This document shows, piece by piece, positions 8,581 through 19,296 of a DNA stretch of 30,291 nucleotides (positions within the stretch are counted from its first letter, which is position 1; the number at the start of each line of letters is the position of its first letter). The stretch covers positions 1 to 30,291 of the forward strand of contig SMOI01000299.1 of assembly GCA_008000375.1 (NCBI GenBank), given 5' to 3'. The position numbers and the translations under genes were made by a program. Below the pieces are notes generated by a model, which worked only from the letters and a program-made list of their open reading frames with translations, did no database searches and was not told where the DNA came from. Source of the stretch: Poteriospumella lacustris (lineage: Eukaryota > Sar > Chrysophyceae > Chromulinales > Dinobryaceae).

Positions 8581-9296
8581 ATGTCCAGCCCAACCGCATC
8601 ACCCTCGCGACGAAAAGCAGGTATGCCGCGCAATAAGCGCCATTATTCCTTAACCAAAGAGCGTGACGTTATTAACTTGCAAACATTTAGGTCGGAGTCC
8701 TTCCCCAAAACGAAGCGATTCTCCGACGCACGACGAGTCTGATCGTCATTCGCACGTCCGTCGAAACGCAAAAGGCGGGGTACTGGTCACTCAGGAAGAA
8801 ATAGCTGCAGCCTTTGCCATGTTGGACCCTGAGCACTCTGGGCAATTGACTTTGCAGTCGTTGAAGAAGCGCCTGGGCCCCCTTATGCCAGATATGTCCG
8901 CCAAAGACTACCGCTTCTTAATGAACAACAAGAAAGAAATGAGCATCGAGGACCTGCGCGAGCTGCTGGTGGACAACGAAGTGGCCAATTACGACCCTGT
9001 TTTTGACGCATTTCGCATGTTCGACCCGAAGTGCACTGGATTTATTGACGAAGATAAACTTCGACTCGCTTTCATGTCGTTTGGGTTGGGAGAGCTGTCG
9101 GACGAAGAGCTGGATATTTTGAAGCGCGTAAGCTACCAGCTCCTCTTTGTTTGCCTCACTTCTCTGTGTGCTCACCGACGTTGTTGATTTCATTCAGACG
9201 GCGGATATTGACGGCGACGGAAAAATAAGTTTGAACGACTTCCGGTCGCTTCTGGACGGCGGCGTTGCGAAGAAGACTTTGATCAGTTTCAAGTAG
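8581..9296 (+). CDS. Small EF-hand (centrin/calmodulin-like) protein, three exons
   Basis: Exons 8581-8620, 8691-9127 and 9198-9296 join to 191 aa. Introns are 70 nt each (GTATGC..TTTAG and GTAAGC..TTCAG), and the frame is kept across both. The N-terminal tail is Ser/Pro/Arg-rich (MSSPTASPSRRKAG). Four EF-hand-type units follow: first LDPEHSGQLTLQ, second lacking a loop (NNKKEMS), third FDPKCTGFIDED, fourth DIDGDGKISLND. Only the fourth loop looks calcium-competent, with Asp in place of the usual final Glu. The long central helix and repeat spacing resemble centrin/calmodulin relatives, some of which occur in flagellates, but that link is from memory. Convergent with the following gene, with 152 bp between stops. 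Confidence 0.85.
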
Positions 9297-9448
9297 CCGC
9301 TTCCGCTTCCCGCTGGTCATCCCTCCCACCGCCTTTATGTATATAATTTAATTGAATCGGCACTGCTTTTGCCCTTTGTCATACGTGCTACGTCGTGTTG
9401 GTGAATCTATTTACAAGGGTCGAGTCTCATGCTCATGGGTCGACGACA

Positions 9449-10012
9449 CTACAGTACAAATTGCTCTATCGACGCTGTTGTCTCAATGGTCGCCATTCGA
9501 GATGGAAGACGCTCGGGAAGTCGGAAATCGGACGTTATGTCCGGCATCTGTTGGTCAGAAGATGGGTGCAAGCCAGCATCTTCGACGACTGGCTGAGGAT
9601 TCTGCAAATGATTAAACAGCAGTTCGATAGCTTTCTCGGCTGCCATTTTAATGTAATTGCGCTTTTGGGGTTGGATCATGTCGGTGACGAAGCATCCCTT
9701 CACACACCGCGTGACGACCACCAACACGTTGTAGCCTTCCAGCTTCTTCAGTGCATTCGCAAGAATTGCTCCACAGGTGAATTCTCCGTTGTCCTCAGCC
9801 ACCGAGATGATTTGGCCTCCTTCAATGATTTTCAAGGCAAAGGGAGCACAGTCTTCACTGTTGTACTTCTTGCAAATGTGGTCGATAATGTTGGTCGCTT
9901 GGTTCACGCTGTAGGTGGTGGCTGCATGGCCCTGATAGTATACTTGCTTCCGCACATAGACCGGATTGCTTGATATAATGTTGACGGGATCAAATTCACC
10001 TTCGGGTTCCAT
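9449..10012 (-). CDS. Unrecognised 187-aa protein
   Basis: A single frame from ATG 10012-10010 (protein begins MEPEGEFDPVN) to the stop at 9451-9449. Codons further upstream remain open to about 10096 but contain no earlier ATG. Residues about 20-130 look like a compact alpha/beta domain: KQVYYQG, then a helix with VNQATNIIDHI, strands PFALKIIEGGQ and VLVVVTRC, and a final helix KMAAEKAIELLFNHL. There are several Cys residues but no zinc-finger spacing. The last about 55 residues are Pro/Ser-rich and probably disordered. No signal peptide or membrane span. The VNQxT helix faintly recalls Tctex-type dynein light chains, but the following strands do not fit, so I give no function. Moderate GC and a coherent fold pattern argue that it is a real gene. 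Confidence 0.7.
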   Translation of the reverse strand: MEPEGEFDPVNIISSNPVYVRKQVYYQGHAATTYSVNQATNIIDHICKKYNSEDCAPFALKIIEGGQIISVAEDNGEFTCGAILANALKKLEGYNVLVVVTRCVKGCFVTDMIQPQKRNYIKMAAEKAIELLFNHLQNPQPVVEDAGLHPSSDQQMPDITSDFRLPERLPSRMATIETTASIEQFVL

Positions 10013-10585
10013 TATTGCTGAGACTAACTGAGACAGAGTAGACAACAAACCCTTGCTCAGCAACTCTTCTCTTAAAAAGCTCGGTGTTGCAATCAACTAC
10101 AAGAAGTGTAGATAATCAATCAACCCAGACAGCTGTTCACCAAGTCACTTTGTCTTTTTTTCGATGAGGCTGATCTTCCTTCCCAAGCAGCTGTTCGTTG
10201 GTAAGGTCTTCGCTGGTAGGCCTTGTTATCTGAGTCTGTGGTCTTTGCTACCGATTTCCGATAACTATGTGACGTGGGATAACAATTTCTGACCGTTGTG
10301 GGTTACGACTTTTGGCGATGACAACGTCGACACGACGACGACGACCCTACGGCGGTGAAACGGTGAAACGGTTCTGTGTGCGGGAGCCTGTGCGGGGCCG
10401 TGGGAGCCGAAGGATTTGATTTCGATTTCGATTTCGATTTCGATGGTGGATACGATTGAATCCTTGATCGCACACAAACACACGAGAATTCTGTGAACTT
10501 TGCTGTGGTGTTCTGACTTGAAAGAGAGAGGAACCAGGCCAGTTGATAGAAGTAGACTGTATTCCAAGTAGTGGGAGAACGAAAG
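10013..10585. promoter_or_regulatory. Bidirectional intergenic region with (TTTCGA)n microsatellite
   Basis: 573 bp separate two divergent start codons. It holds a short TTTCGA hexamer repeat at about 10418-10443 and two adjacent copies of GGTGAAAC near 10352-10369. Both promoters should lie here. I see no RNA gene and no convincing short coding frame. Confidence 0.5.
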
Positions 10586-13500
10586 ATGAAAGGGTTCCAT
10601 GTGGTGGTGGCCTTGTTGACTGTCCTCTTTGGACAGAGCATGGCTTACATCGAGGAGTTCCAAGCTCATGACCCTCAAGAGTTCCACAAGGCAGCTATGG
10701 ACAAATTCCTTGAAATGCGAAGAAAGGATCCGAGTGTTTCGTTGAACCAGGAAGGAGAGTTCATGACCATGGCCAACAGACGCGCCGTGGAGCGTCTTCG
10801 ACGCAAGCCCGACGAGGCGCTTTCCCTCAGAGTAAGTGAAGTGTCAATGCAATGCTTGATCCTATTGGCTTTAACTCTTGTTGGAGCAGAAGGTGGACAT
10901 GATCGCTGCTCCGGACGGTGGTGAGGCCAGCGAGGTCATGTTGGAGCTGCCGGGCCCCAGCGCCGACGGCGACAAGTTCCTTCAGGCTGCTGTGAACCAG
11001 CAGTTCTCGAACCAAGTGATGCTCCCGCAAGAGGCGCGTGCTATGGGCGTGGCCTTCGTCGAGGACATCGGTTTGGGTGCGATTTCCAAAGCTGGCGCGT
11101 TGCCCCTGGGCACTGAAGGCGAATGGCTCGCGTTCGCGGAGAAGAAATTGAAGCAAGAAGAGAGTTTGGACTATCAGGCTTTGCTGTGGGAGCTTGGTTC
11201 TGAAATTATTGAGAATAGCCAGCGAGAACGCGGCGTGATGAACTTGACGCACGAGATGGAGCTCGTGCAGAAGATGGAGGCCTGGTTCTACGAACGCGGC
11301 GGAAAGATCCACTTCGCAAAGCCCACCGTTTCGTTGGAAAATGGTTTCCAATTGATCGCTACCGAAGATGTGCGCGAGTACGACCCCGTCGTGACCGCAC
11401 CGCTGCAGCTGATCATGTGTCGCCAAACCGCCCGCAACGTCGTCATTCCGAACCGTGGCAAGTACCTGGGCGACGAGCTGCAGAAGACGTTCGAGAAGAA
11501 CGAGTTGTGGGGCATGGTGATCTTCGTGTTGCACGAGTACTACAAGGAAGTGAACGGCAAGGGCTCGAAGTGGGGCCCCTTCCTGCGCACGTTGCGTATG
11601 CGGTTCTTGAGTACGCCGGTGGTGAAGGAGATCCAAGGCACGATCGCCCTGCGGATGAACAACAAGTGGCTGAAGGACAGCGACGACTTCATGTGGTGGT
11701 CGGTCGGTGCCGACGGGCCGTGCTCGCCGACGACGGGCATCTGTCGCACGAAGCCCGAAGACAAAATCGGCGACACGCGCTTCAACATCCACCAGATCCG
11801 TTGGGCGTACTGGGTCGTGAAGCAAAACGCCGTGCGCATCAAACAGATCGCGACGGGAATGGAGTTCATCGCGTTGATTCCCTTCTACAACTTCATCGAG
11901 AAGCGTCTGGGGGTGGGCGGCGGCATCACGTTCGATTTGGACGGGACCGTGTCGGTCCGCGCGGGGAAGCACCACGAGGAAGACCTGCCGGTCATGATCC
12001 ACCCGGGCAACATGACGGATTCCGAGTTCTTCTTGCGCTATCTCCGTCTCCCCGAAGAGCGCAACGAACACACCGAGGTGAAGCTCAGTCTGCCGGGCGT
12101 CATTCCGAAAGGGTCCAAGTTCCACTACTGCGTCAAGGGCACGTTCCGCGAGCAGAACAAAGACGAGTGCAAGGCCTCGTACCGTTCCGACGCGATGTTT
12201 TGGAAGTCGAAAGTGCTCACTGAGTGGCGCAAGACGATGAATCTCCCGCCGCGTATGCAAGAGTTGCGCATGTGGGCGAATCGGTTGCACATCTACGGCG
12301 GCGAGGAGGAGCAGAAGCTCTTGTCGCAGGCGAACTCGATCATCGCCGGCCTCCCGCTGCCCGTCGACCTCGTCCCCGCCGAGGAACAGCTCATGTACGT
12401 TCGTTGGCGGGCCGCGTGCGCCTCACGTGCGCGTCTAACGTGTCTAACGTCTCTGTGTGTCGCCGTCGTGTAGGATGCTCGGCATTGCGAAGGACAATTT
12501 GGAGGCGGCGCTGATCGCGACGGGTCCGCAGGGCGACCGTCCGCCTCCGCAGCTGTACACGGCCCCCGACCCGACCGAAGACCCCGAGGCCGATCGTGCG
12601 ATGCAAAACCTCGCCACGCTGGCGTTGCAAGCGCAAAAGACCGTGTTCACGGGCAACGTGATGCTGAACGCGACACAGGTGGTGATGAACCGCACGCGCG
12701 ACTTCTTCCAACACGGCGTCCTGCCCATGGCGGGCCTCGACGAGCTGGACAACTTCTTGTTGAAGAAGATCGGCATGTTGGCGCACTGCGGCTTCGAAAA
12801 CGACATGAAGATCGTCTACGGCAACGTGTCGGAGGAGCTGCTCTGCGCGATGCGCGTGCACCTGATGAACGAGTCGGAGATCTTCGTCTTCTGCCCGAAG
12901 GACGCGCGCGTCTGGGAGGACAACTGCATGGACGTGTCGTTCCTGAACTACACGGCGATCTCGGAGCGCAACGAGATGGACGTGGTCACGGCGCTGCGCA
13001 CGTCGATCCACGGGCTGTTGGCGTCGTACCCCACGACGATCGACGAGGACACCGCGTTGATCGCGCAGGGCGAAGCGTCGCTGGCGGCGGCCGCGTTGCG
13101 CCACGCGAAGCGCACCCCGCGCGACACGAGCGGCGGCGAGGACAGCAACGACGACGACGACGACGACGCGCTGGACGCGCTGCTGGACGGCGACAGTGTC
13201 GACGGCGACGCCGCCGCCGCCGAGGCGAAGGACACCGCCGACGCCGAAGGCGACGCCAAAAATGGCGACGGCTCCGCCGCGGGCGACGGCGACGAGGGCA
13301 TCGGCCCCGTGACGCTCGCAGCGTACCGCCTGCGCTTCCGCGAGAAGGAGATCCTGTTCTCGGCGCTGTCGTTCCTCGACGCGCACGAGGAGAAGGTGCG
13401 CAACGGCTCCGTCGTCTTCCAGTTGGCGATGAAGGCGCAGGAGCGCGTCGAAGCCGATTTGCGCGCGGCGGAACACGCGAAATTCGTCGAGGAAGTGAAA

Positions 13501-14262
13501 CGCCTCGCGGCGGTGAAGGCGGATCTGGCGACGCTGGAAGTCGACCTCGGCGCGGAGCTGGGCAAGAAGAACTTGACCCTGCACGAGGGCGACGACCTCG
13601 CGCGGACCGTGCGCCTCTTCTGCCAGGAGCACCACGTCACGAGCAACTACGTCGACACGCTCGAGAAGGCGCTGCGCGCGCGTGTCGTGTCGCCCCCGCC
13701 GCTGCAGCTGATGCTCGGTGCCGTGACGAACCTCGGCGACCGTCGCATTCTCGCGATTCCCGAGGGCCGCAACGCCACCGTCGAGACCGGCGTCTTCTGC
13801 GCGAAGTTCGACAAGGCCGAACAGGTCACCGACACGCCGTGGTGCCAGGCGCTGCTGCGTCGCGTTGAGCAGCGACTGCAGCCCGCGTCGTTTCAACGTC
13901 GCATTCTCCTCGTCGTGCCCGTCGATGCGCCGGACTCGCGGAAGTTGAAGTTGGTGATTCGCGAGGGCGAGCAGCACGACCTGGTGCAGCTGGTGTCCGA
14001 CTTCTTCGAGGTCTACCGCATGCCGCCCGACTCCGTGTACATGATGGCGCAGGAGGTGCACAAGCGACTGCCCGCCGTCGCGTTGCAGATTCCCGTGGGC
14101 CTCTCCGCCCAGCGCCAAGTGCAAATTCGCTTCTCGTTGAACGACAACATCACGAACGTCGTCGAGGGCTTCACCAACTTCTACGAGCTCGACGACCACG
14201 TCAAGGTGCAGATCATGAAGCGCGCCCGCCACGGCATGGCCCCGGGCACCTTCATGGTCTAG
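10586..14262 (+). CDS. Secreted/ER SET-domain (RuBisCO-LSMT/SETD3-like) protein with C-terminal helical repeats
   Basis: Exons 10586-10831, 10890-12394 and 12474-14262 join to 1179 aa. Introns (58 and 79 nt) have GTAAGT..GCAG and GTACGT..TGTAG ends and TTAAC or CTAAC branch motifs. The start MKGFHVVVALLTVLFGQSMA is a classic signal peptide. Residues about 230-440 follow the LSMT/SETD3 SET order: ENGFQLIATEDV, KWGPFLRTLR, IRWAYWVVKQNAVRI, then LIPFYNFIEKR (411-421), where active relatives have an Asn-His motif (about DxxNH). Residues about 585-910 match the RuBisCO-LSMT substrate-binding fold (LLASYPTTIDEDTALI), split by an acidic insert at about 803-860. The tail has three diverged repeats at about 955-987, 1082-1117 and 1139-1169. 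It may be a catalytically altered methyltransferase of the secretory pathway. No KDEL or membrane anchor is seen. The start was chosen over an upstream in-frame GTG. Confidence 0.8.
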
Positions 14263-14470
14263 CGACGCCCTCTCCTCCACCCTCATCGTCCTCCGCGCGG
14301 CCGCCCGCTGCCCCTGAGACCTGAGACACGTAAACCGCACACCTAACTGACCGCAGACACGCACGTGTCGCTCATACTTATCGCCGCACACAGCGACACA
14401 TACACAACAGAGAGGCGCACAGGGCACAGGGCCCCGCACACACCGCCGACAGACAGACAGACGGCGACGC
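14263..14470. other. Convergent 3' spacer with GACA repeat
   Basis: 208 bp between the stops of the SET-like and zinc-finger genes. It contains (GACA)3GAC at 14448-14462, similar in composition to the repeat at 2951-2990, which is also between convergent genes. Probably 3' UTR sequence. Confidence 0.5.
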
Positions 14471-16335
14471 TCACGGCCGCACGCGCTTCACACCGGTCGT
14501 CGTCGTCGCCGTCACGTCGACGGACCCCGCCGCGACATCGACCGGCCGCGTGTCGCCGCCACCGCCACCGCCACCGCCGTCGCCACTACTGCTGCCACCG
14601 CCACCGCTACCGCTGGACCCCGCCGCCTGAGTCTCGTGGGCGGCGGCGTAGGTGGCAACGCCGTTGACGCTGGGCGACGTGGACGTCGAGTGGCCGAAGA
14701 GCGCCTCGGCGTCGCCGAGCCACGCGAGCTCATCGGCGAAGAGGCGGTCGTGGAACTGCTTCACGGACGAACAGGGGTTGATCACGATGCTGCGGCGCTG
14801 CTTCTTCCCGCCGTGCTGGCCGCCGTCGTGGCCGGACGCGTCGTGGTGCAGCGCGTGCGAGAGGAAGACGGCCTCCTCCCACGACATCGTGTGCGCGACC
14901 GGCTCCATGAGCGACGACGGGGCTCGTGGCCGCTGCTGCTGCTGCAGCGGGGGCGGCGGTGGAGGCAGCGGCAGCGGCAATGGCGCACGCGGCAGTGAGG
15001 GCTGCGTCGCTGGTGCGGCGGGATCGTCGTCCATCGCGGTGGAGGCGGCTTCTTGACCGCTGCCGTTGTCGCCGCCGGCGTCGTGTGAGTCACTGGCGGC
15101 GGATCCGCGCGGGTCGGACGCCGAGCCACCGACGAAGCGGCTGTCCAGCGCTGGCGGCTGCCACACGTGAGGGCGTTCGGCTCGAAACTCGCCACCCGGC
15201 GACTGCTGCTGCTGCTGCGGCGGCGGTGGCGGCGCGTGGTGCCCAAACGACGCGGCGAACGGCGGCGGTCGCAGCACCTGCGGCGGCTGGTAGAGGCTCT
15301 GCACCGAGTGGAAGTACGGCGCAGCGGTGGAGGCCGCGGAGGAGGACGCCGCCTGGTGCGACAGCGGCTGCGCAAACGACGACGATGCCGCACCGTCGCG
15401 TGACGGGTGATGCGCCTGGGTCGGCGCGTGGAAACCCGTCGCCATCGACGAGAAGCCGTGTTTGGGTATCTCTACGCAGGTCTGGAAGTCTGGGAAGTGT
15501 CCATAGTGGGTGTTGAGCGTGTTGTTCATCGGGTTCTGGTACGTGATGAAGGGCATCGCCGACGTGGGCAGCGGCACGGAGAGGTCGCCGGGGATGCGCA
15601 GGTGCACCGAGTGGTCGCGTACGGTGGCCACGTGGATCCGCAGCGTCTCCTTCTCGAAGTCGGACTTGCCCTCCCACGACAGAATCATGTCCGCGAGCTG
15701 CAGGACCGTGCTCAACAAGAAGTTGTGCTCTGCGACGATGCCCGGCGACGCACCGAACTGGTGTTCGCGCAGCTTCAACGGGTGTTCGAAGGTGTGCGTG
15801 CAGCCCGGGTGCGGACACGGCTGCACGATGGCGGGCAGCGACGCTGGTGCATTGCCGTTCGTTTTCTCCTCTCCGGATCTCGCAGAGAGGTTCACTTCGG
15901 GCCCTGCGTTGACCTCACCGGTCTGAGCGCTCGGCAGCGACCGCAGTTCCTCAGCCGAGTGGCAGTTGGCCAAGTGGGAGTTCAGCGACCCGCGCATCGA
16001 GAAGCTCTTCTTGCAGCCTGGAACAGGACACTTGAAGGGCTTATTCTCGGCTGATCGATCCCAACGCATCTGCGACGAGGTGTCGTGCGTTCGCATATGT
16101 TTCGTGACATTGCCCTGCTGTGAGAACCCGCGGCCGCAAATAGGACACTTGTACGGCTTTTCGCCAGTGTGGACACGCTCATGTCGTTGAAGAACGCTCA
16201 AGTTCTCGAAAGTCTTCTCGCAATACCCACACTGCGACCAGAGAAACGTCAGCAATCAACCGTTACCAGGTCCACAGCGCAGACGGGAGAGCCCCTTACC
16301 TTGTACTTGAAAGATGCATCACCGAGATCGCTCAT
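14471..16335 (-). CDS. C2H2 zinc-finger protein with long disordered C-terminus
   Basis: Exon 1 is 16335-16300 (12 codons, MSDLGDASFKYK) and exon 2 is 16231-14471; together 598 aa. The 68-nt intron (GTAAGG..TCGCAG) splits the first finger just before its first Cys, and splicing restores the usual YKC start. Finger 1 is C13-C16-H29-H33, with the canonical TGEKPYK linker to finger 2 (C41-C44-H57-H61). Finger 3 is C80-C85-H98-H103. A degenerate fourth, beginning CPHPGC at 151-156, has no clear second His. The linker and fingers imply DNA binding, so it is probably a transcription factor. Residues about 300-560 are Pro/Gln/Ser/His-rich, including Pro and Gln runs, as in activation domains. The ATG at 16335 is the first in frame after an upstream open stretch, so an additional 5' exon cannot be excluded. 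Confidence 0.85.
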
Positions 16336-16762
16336 GTTATTAAAGGCTTTACCATTCGCTAATCTTGTCAATGATGTCACACCACCAGCAACACGCCGAT
16401 GACCTTTCGTCGTATTTGTAATGTGATCGCACCGTCTCGAAGCGAAGGAAGTGCCGCCGGATTCCGGAATCAAGGCTTCAACGCTAAGTTTGCCGTCGTT
16501 CAGAAATAAGCGGGACTCCCGAACAGTGGTCTACATCTACCCGTGTTTCCCAGAATAGAGCCAGCAGGAGAGAAATCGAAGGGAGCACCCAGCCACGCCC
16601 AGCCCTGCCGTCCGTCCGACCACCTGCAACACCACCAGTCATCTCACTCAACTTCGCTTCGTGAGCATCAAAACAACCGAGGTTCCTGCTCGAATTCATG
16701 TCCTACCGTCATATCTGCTGCCTGTGGGATCGACGACGTGTGCAACGAACGTATCTGCAAGC
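16336..16762. promoter_or_regulatory. Divergent region zinc-finger gene / MPP10 copy 1, containing the left repeat boundary
   Basis: 427 bp between two divergent ATGs. Bases 16336-16578 are unique, while 16579-16762 belong to the inverted repeat and hold the MPP10 leader. Only 184 bp upstream of the MPP10 ATG are shared with copy 2. Confidence 0.6.
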
Positions 16763-19170
16763 ATGGCACAGCAACCGGAACTGTGGGATCGCCTCGGCAA
16801 AGAGCTGAAAGCTCCGGAGGACTATTGCGTGGCCAATGTCGACAAGGCGGAGCGCCTGAAGGAACTTATCAAAGCAGTGTATGAGCTCGCATCGTCGTTC
16901 TCAGCTCGGGGATCAGGTCCGCTGAAGTCGGTGTTGATCCAGGGCGTGGACGAGGAGACGCTGTGGGAGCAGTTGCAGACGCGAAACAATCCGCTGCTGA
17001 AATATCTGCGGAAATACATGAAAAGCGCCTCGAGTCGGAATCTAGAGTTCATTCCGATGGAGGAGGACGTCACGTCGGAGGATGTGTCGGAAGAGGAGAT
17101 GGACGAGGACGACGACGAAGACGTCGATGCGGACGACCACGACGAGGTCGACGAAGACGGCGACAACGACAGCGACGACGAAGACGACGAGCAGGAGGAA
17201 GAAGAGAGCAGTGATGGTGAAGACGAGGCAGAGTCGTACGACAGCGACGATGTGACGAACGAGGAGGAGGACGATGGGGCGGTCGAGGAGCCGCGCAAGA
17301 AAATCGGCAGTTCGGGCGACGGTTGGGACACGGACGAAGAGCTGGGCATGGAGGCATGGCTCGATGCGACAGAGGAGCTGGACGAGAAGCACAGGCAGAA
17401 GCAAGAGAATCGCGAGAAGCGCGTGAAGGCCAACACCATGGACCAGGTAAGCGCTGGGCTCGGCGACACTGCGGCGCCGTGTCGACGACTAACGAAGGGT
17501 CCGTGTACAGTGGGACGACGAGCAGGAGGATGAGGACGACGATCTGGACATCGTGGAGAAGGCAATGTACGGCAGCGGCGACGAGGAGGACGAGGAGGAG
17601 GACGTGGATCCAGCGTCGATTCGGTACGAGGACTTCTACGTGGACGAGGAGCCGACGCCGATGCACAAGCTGGGCAAGCTCGGACAGTCGCAGAGCAAGA
17701 ACCAGCCGCGCCGGAAGGCCGTCGACATCGACGAGAGCAGCGACGAAGAAGACGAAGACGAGGACGACTTCGCCGAGGGCGAGGACGACTACGTGGACTC
17801 GGAGGAGGAGGACGAGGACGACTACGGGCGCCCCACGACGTCGCGGCAGACGACACAGCGCGGCCACAAGACAGCGGCCGCGTCGAGCAAAGAGAAGCCC
17901 GCAGAGTTCATGACGAGCTACCAGCGGCGGCTGCAGGAGCTGTCGACGCAGATCAAGGAGCTGGAGGAGGAGCTCATCGCGGAGAAGTCGTGGGAGATGC
18001 GCGGCGAGGTGTCGGCGCAGCACCGGCCGGAGAACTCGCTGTTGGACATGGCCGTGGACGTGGACCGCGCGACGAAGGTGGCACCGGTCATCACGCAAGA
18101 GTACACGTCGACGCTGGAGGACCTGATCATCCAGCGCATCCAGGACGAGAAGTTCGACGACCCGCGGCCGCGCCACGCGACGGCGGAAGTGCTGACGGCG
18201 GAGGCCGGCGACGACAAAGACCCGATCGAGCTGTCGCAGGAGAAGAGCAAGCTGGGTCTGGCGGAGATCTACGCAGAGGACTACGCGAAGAAGATGCTCA
18301 ACTCGGACGAGAAGCTGTCGGTGGAGACACAGGCGCTGCGCGAGGAAGTCGTGGGTCTGTTCGGTGCGGTAAGTGACGTGCGGTCTGTGTGCGCAGGTGC
18401 TGGCGGAGGTCTAACTCGGTGTATGTGTCTGTGTGTCACGCTGGGTGTGTTGCTTGGTGCTGACGACAGGTCTCGCGGCATCTGGACGCGCTGTGTCACT
18501 TCTACTTTACGCCGCGACCGGTGGCGGGCGAGACGAGCGCCAAGGTGCTGGCGACGCAACGCGCCGTGCCTGCGCTGGAGCTGGAAGACGTGGCACCTTT
18601 CTCGGTCACGTCGGACGCGTCGAAGCAGGCGCCCGAGGAGTTGCTGGCGAAGAAGAAGGGGCCGCGCATCATGCTGCTGTCGTCGGAGGAGCTCGGTCGC
18701 GACGACCGCAAGAAGCGTCGCCGCGTGAAGAAGGAGATCCGGCGGGTGGAGAAGCGCCAGGCCGATGCGGCGCTCGACAGCAACGTCAAGCGCGCGCGAC
18801 GAGAAGAAGCCGCCCTGCAGCGCGACAAGCGCGTGTCGGTGCACGAGAGCGGCAAGCGCAGCGACCGGTCGAGTCGCGAGGGCGAGTTCTCGAAGTCGTC
18901 GACGTTCTTCAGCAACCTGCAGAAGGACGTCGAGGCTGGCGTCAAGGGCGCGCAGCAGAAGAGCGGCGGAAAGGCGAGGGCCGCGGTCACGGAACACAGC
19001 TCGTCGTCGTTCAAGCTGTAGACCGGCGCGGCCCTCTTGTAATATATGTGCGGCGCCAGACGTCGCGCCACCTAAGTAGTTGTGGGTCTTTTCCTCTCCG
19101 CGGCGTTGTGGTCTGTCCCAATCATAGGTATGCGGCGCAGCGGGTCGGACGGAGCAGGCGTCGGCGTCTC
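16579..19170 (+). repeat. Inverted duplication, left arm (2592 bp)
   Basis: This arm is the reverse complement of 19297-21888; positions pair as x and 38467-x. Six differences were found: left 16605, 17206, 17278, 17283, 19109 and 19161. It includes 184 bp before the MPP10 ATG, the whole gene with both introns, and 149 bp after the stop. At the inner end, identity stops after CGGCGTCTC. Confidence 0.97.
16763..19021 (+). CDS. MPP10: U3 small nucleolar ribonucleoprotein MPP10, copy 1
   Basis: Exons 16763-17446, 17511-18368 and 18470-19021 join to 697 aa; introns of 64 and 101 nt have GTAAGC..TACAG and GTAAGT..GACAG ends with CTAAC. MPP10 is a core protein of the SSU processome; it partners IMP3/IMP4 and U3 snoRNA in 18S rRNA processing. 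The N-terminal helical region (1-110) is followed by long acidic Asp/Glu tracts. Diagnostic blocks are IRYEDFYVDE, EVSAQHRPENSLL, APVITQEYTSTLEDLI, and LDALCHFYFTPRPV at the third exon join. The C-terminus is basic, with KKRRRVKKE. The start MAQQPELWDRL is preferred to an upstream in-frame GTG. It differs from copy 2 at residue 148 (Glu here, Asp there) and 174 (Val here, Ala there). It lies in the left arm of the inverted duplication and is intact. Confidence 0.95.
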
Positions 19171-19296
19171 AATGGATCGCGGACTGACATTGGTGAGATC
19201 GCTGTCGTAGGTACGAGCTGTGATCGGCTCGGAGCCGCCGGTACCGCACCAGCACAGCGCACATCAGCTGCGCCTACCACCTGCCCTCCTATACAC
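19171..19296. other. Unique 126-bp spacer at the centre of the inverted duplication
   Basis: This sequence is not shared by the two arms. It contains a near-palindrome (CGGCTCGGAGCCG) but no coding frame or recognisable element. With the arm ends it forms the 424-bp gap between the two MPP10 stop codons (19022-19445). Confidence 0.9.

Noticed and set aside
10827-12290. 487-codon open frame antisense to the SET-like second exon
   Set aside because: His/Leu/Arg/Val pattern of a reverse-complement shadow, and it crosses the sense intron without splice logic.
12391-14439. 682-codon open frame antisense to the SET-like gene
   Set aside because: Composition is dominated by Arg, Val, His and Leu with no motif; the sense frame has domains and matching splice sites.
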